Part shown: piece after piece, positions 49,272 to 50,214 of the stretch
How the letters are laid out: each line of letters begins with the position of its first letter
How positions within the stretch are numbered: position 1 is the stretch's first letter
Assembly (NCBI RefSeq): GCF_000725125.1
Contig: NZ_JFCB01000043.1
Location: forward strand, 1-50,214
From: Streptomyces toyocaensis
Lineage (GTDB): Bacteria > Actinomycetota > Actinomycetes > Streptomycetales > Streptomycetaceae
Length of the DNA stretch: 50,214 nucleotides
Direction of reading: 5' to 3'
The notes under the pieces: generated by a model
What the model was told of the DNA's origin: nothing
Databases searched by the model: none
Seen by the model: the letters and a program-made list of their open reading frames with translations, nothing else
Program-made: the position numbers and the translations under genes

Positions 49272-49764
49272 TTACAGGACGGTGTAGGCGACCGGCGGGA
49301 ACACTGCCTCGCACCCGTCGTCCTCGGGGGCGTGGAGCCCGAAGGCGTCCACGTAGACGCCCGGCTCACGGCCGTCCAGCAGCTCGGCCGCCTCAGCGGC
49401 CGGGCACTCGCTCAGCTCCCCCCAGCACAGGTGCCAGGCCCGCACGGTGGCCTACCCCTCGCTGTCGGTGGAGCGCAGGTACATCACCCCCGAGCACAGC
49501 GTCTGAGCCAGACCGCACGTCAGCAGGAAGACGAAGTTGTCCAGCCACTTCGGCTCCGCGCCGACCAGGTCGTCAGCGCCGCCGTCACCCTCCACCGTGA
49601 CCGGCAGAGTCGCACTCAGCGGACGCTCCTGCCCCTCCATGTCCACCCCGAGCCGCACCACGTGCTCACCCGGCGCCAGCCGCGCCATGAGGGTCGCCAG
49701 GACCGCGTGCGCTTCCTCGCGCGCCTCGGCGATGACGTCCAGAGAAACCTGGCTTGAGCTGCAT
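49272..49764 (-). pseudogene. broken hypothetical gene (frameshift and in-frame amber)
   Basis: An ATG at 49764 with GAAGGG upstream opens a frame that soon loses sense. The adjacent frame reads SSQVSLDVIAEAREEAHAVL, MARLAPGEHVVRLGVDMEGQ, PKWLDNFVFLLTCGLAQTLC and then stops at TAG (49452-49454). The same frame continues in sense as TVRAWHLCWGELSECPAAEA to AFGLHAPEDDG and ends TAA at 49272. So one frameshift near the start and one amber codon disrupt a protein of about 160 residues. A 78-residue product could still start at the ATG 49688. The family is not recognised. Confidence 0.65.
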
Positions 49765-50060
49765 TCTGTTTTCCCTTCGTTTCACCAGAGAATTCACTGA
49801 GGGGAAGGGTTGCCGCCCTTCCCGACACCGTAATTCTAATCAACAGCAGGCCCGATGAAACCCAAAAACACCCACAACTCGAAGAGAACTTCTCGGCGCA
49901 GGGACACAGGTGATCCACGCAGGGCGGGGGCGTGGACCGGCTCCAGAGTTGATCCAGGTTCCAATGTGAAGCACGGATGTGGCCCGGTTCTGCCAAAGCT
50001 ACATGCTGCATCACCTGATGCAGACTCACCAACCCAGGCCACCCCTCCCCCTTGCTGCCC
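49765..50060. other. intergenic before the terminal palindromes
   Basis: It carries the CACCAGAGAA motif near 49776 and A/T-richer sequence to about 49870. No gene is supported. Confidence 0.45.
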
Positions 50061-50214
50061 GGGCCGAAGGCCCGTTGGCCGCCCCGCGCAGCGGGGCCGG
50101 CCTCCTGGGCGCGCAGCGCCCCGGGTGGCTGGAGCGCAGCGAAAGCCACCTCGCGGGGACGTAGTCCCCGCAGCTCCGGGAGCGCAGCGAACGGAGCGTC
50201 ACCCGCCTTGCGCA
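50061..50214. repeat. telomere-like palindrome cluster 2 at right window edge
   Basis: Six consecutive hairpins: GGGCC-gaa-GGCCC (50061-50073), GCCCCGC-gca-GCGGGGC (50081-50097), GGGCGC-gca-GCGCCC (50107-50121), GGTGGCT...AGCCACC (50124-50150), GCGGGGAC-gta-GTCCCCGC (50153-50171) and CTCCG...CGGAG (50174-50196). Three-base purine-flanked loops and dense packing are features of Streptomyces telomeres. It probably marks the replicon end or subterminal region. Confidence 0.75.

Noticed and set aside
1..50214. tRNA, rRNA or tmRNA genes
   Set aside because: No cloverleaf, anticodon arm or rRNA-like conserved segment was seen on either strand.

Overview
The window is very GC-rich, with GC-biased third codon positions, many GTG and TTG starts and few TTA codons, which points to Streptomyces or a close actinobacterium. 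It carries a telomere terminal protein gene (tpg) beside a replication initiator and a DnaB-like helicase, a ParA/ParB-like partition locus, a complete FtsK/TraB-type transfer operon, and telomere-like palindromes near the right edge. The best reading is a large part of a linear conjugative plasmid whose right end is at or near the window edge. The left edge cuts through a CRISPR array, so the replicon continues to the left. No cas gene and no tap gene is present.

Layout. 1-3.8 kb: two type I-E-like CRISPR arrays with the same repeat, separated by an IS110-family remnant and one gene. 3.9-7.1 kb: an XRE-type regulator with a zinc-finger-like tail, a small membrane protein and a CoiA-like nuclease. 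7.4-12.8 kb: a truncated tpg copy, intact tpg, a dnaB-like helicase and a Rep1-like initiator whose coding sequence contains short iterons (probable origin), then a small XRE regulator. 12.9-16.9 kb: HAD hydrolase, NAD-dependent dehydrogenase, small kinase, HTH-AAA protein and a GntR repressor. 17.0-31.3 kb: a long rightward transfer operon behind a GntR-type operator/promoter region. It holds small zinc-finger-like proteins, a DUF2637/SpdB-like membrane protein, traB, an RRQRL-type protein, a Pycsar-effector-like membrane protein and a GGDEF cyclase. 31.3-33.1 kb: parAB with two palindromes as candidate parS. 33.4-38.6 kb: small hypothetical genes and an AbiE-like toxin-antitoxin pair. 38.7-42 kb: integrase and DNA-ligase relics around a cis-prenyltransferase and a PadR-methyltransferase fusion. 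42.5-47.6 kb: a replication-relaxation protein and a large nuclease-NACHT protein flanked by about 190-bp direct repeats. 48-50.2 kb: a DNA-binding protein, a broken gene and two clusters of telomere-like hairpins.

How it works together (inference). Rep1 would open the central origin and load the DnaB-like helicase. Tpg would patch the telomeres, probably with a Tap from elsewhere. ParA/ParB would secure inheritance. The GntR protein would hold the transfer operon off until mating, when TraB moves double-stranded DNA. CRISPR arrays, the nuclease-NACHT protein, the AbiE-like pair and possibly the GGDEF/PycTM-like pair form a defence layer.

The most novel signals are: four arrays of a CCGAAAC/GTTTCGG motif at a 21-bp period around the transfer genes, changing polarity inside the operon; a GGDEF cyclase next to a Pycsar-effector-like protein, both with a single TTA codon; direct repeats around the NACHT gene; and an internal telomere-like cluster starting with CCCGCGGAGCGGG.
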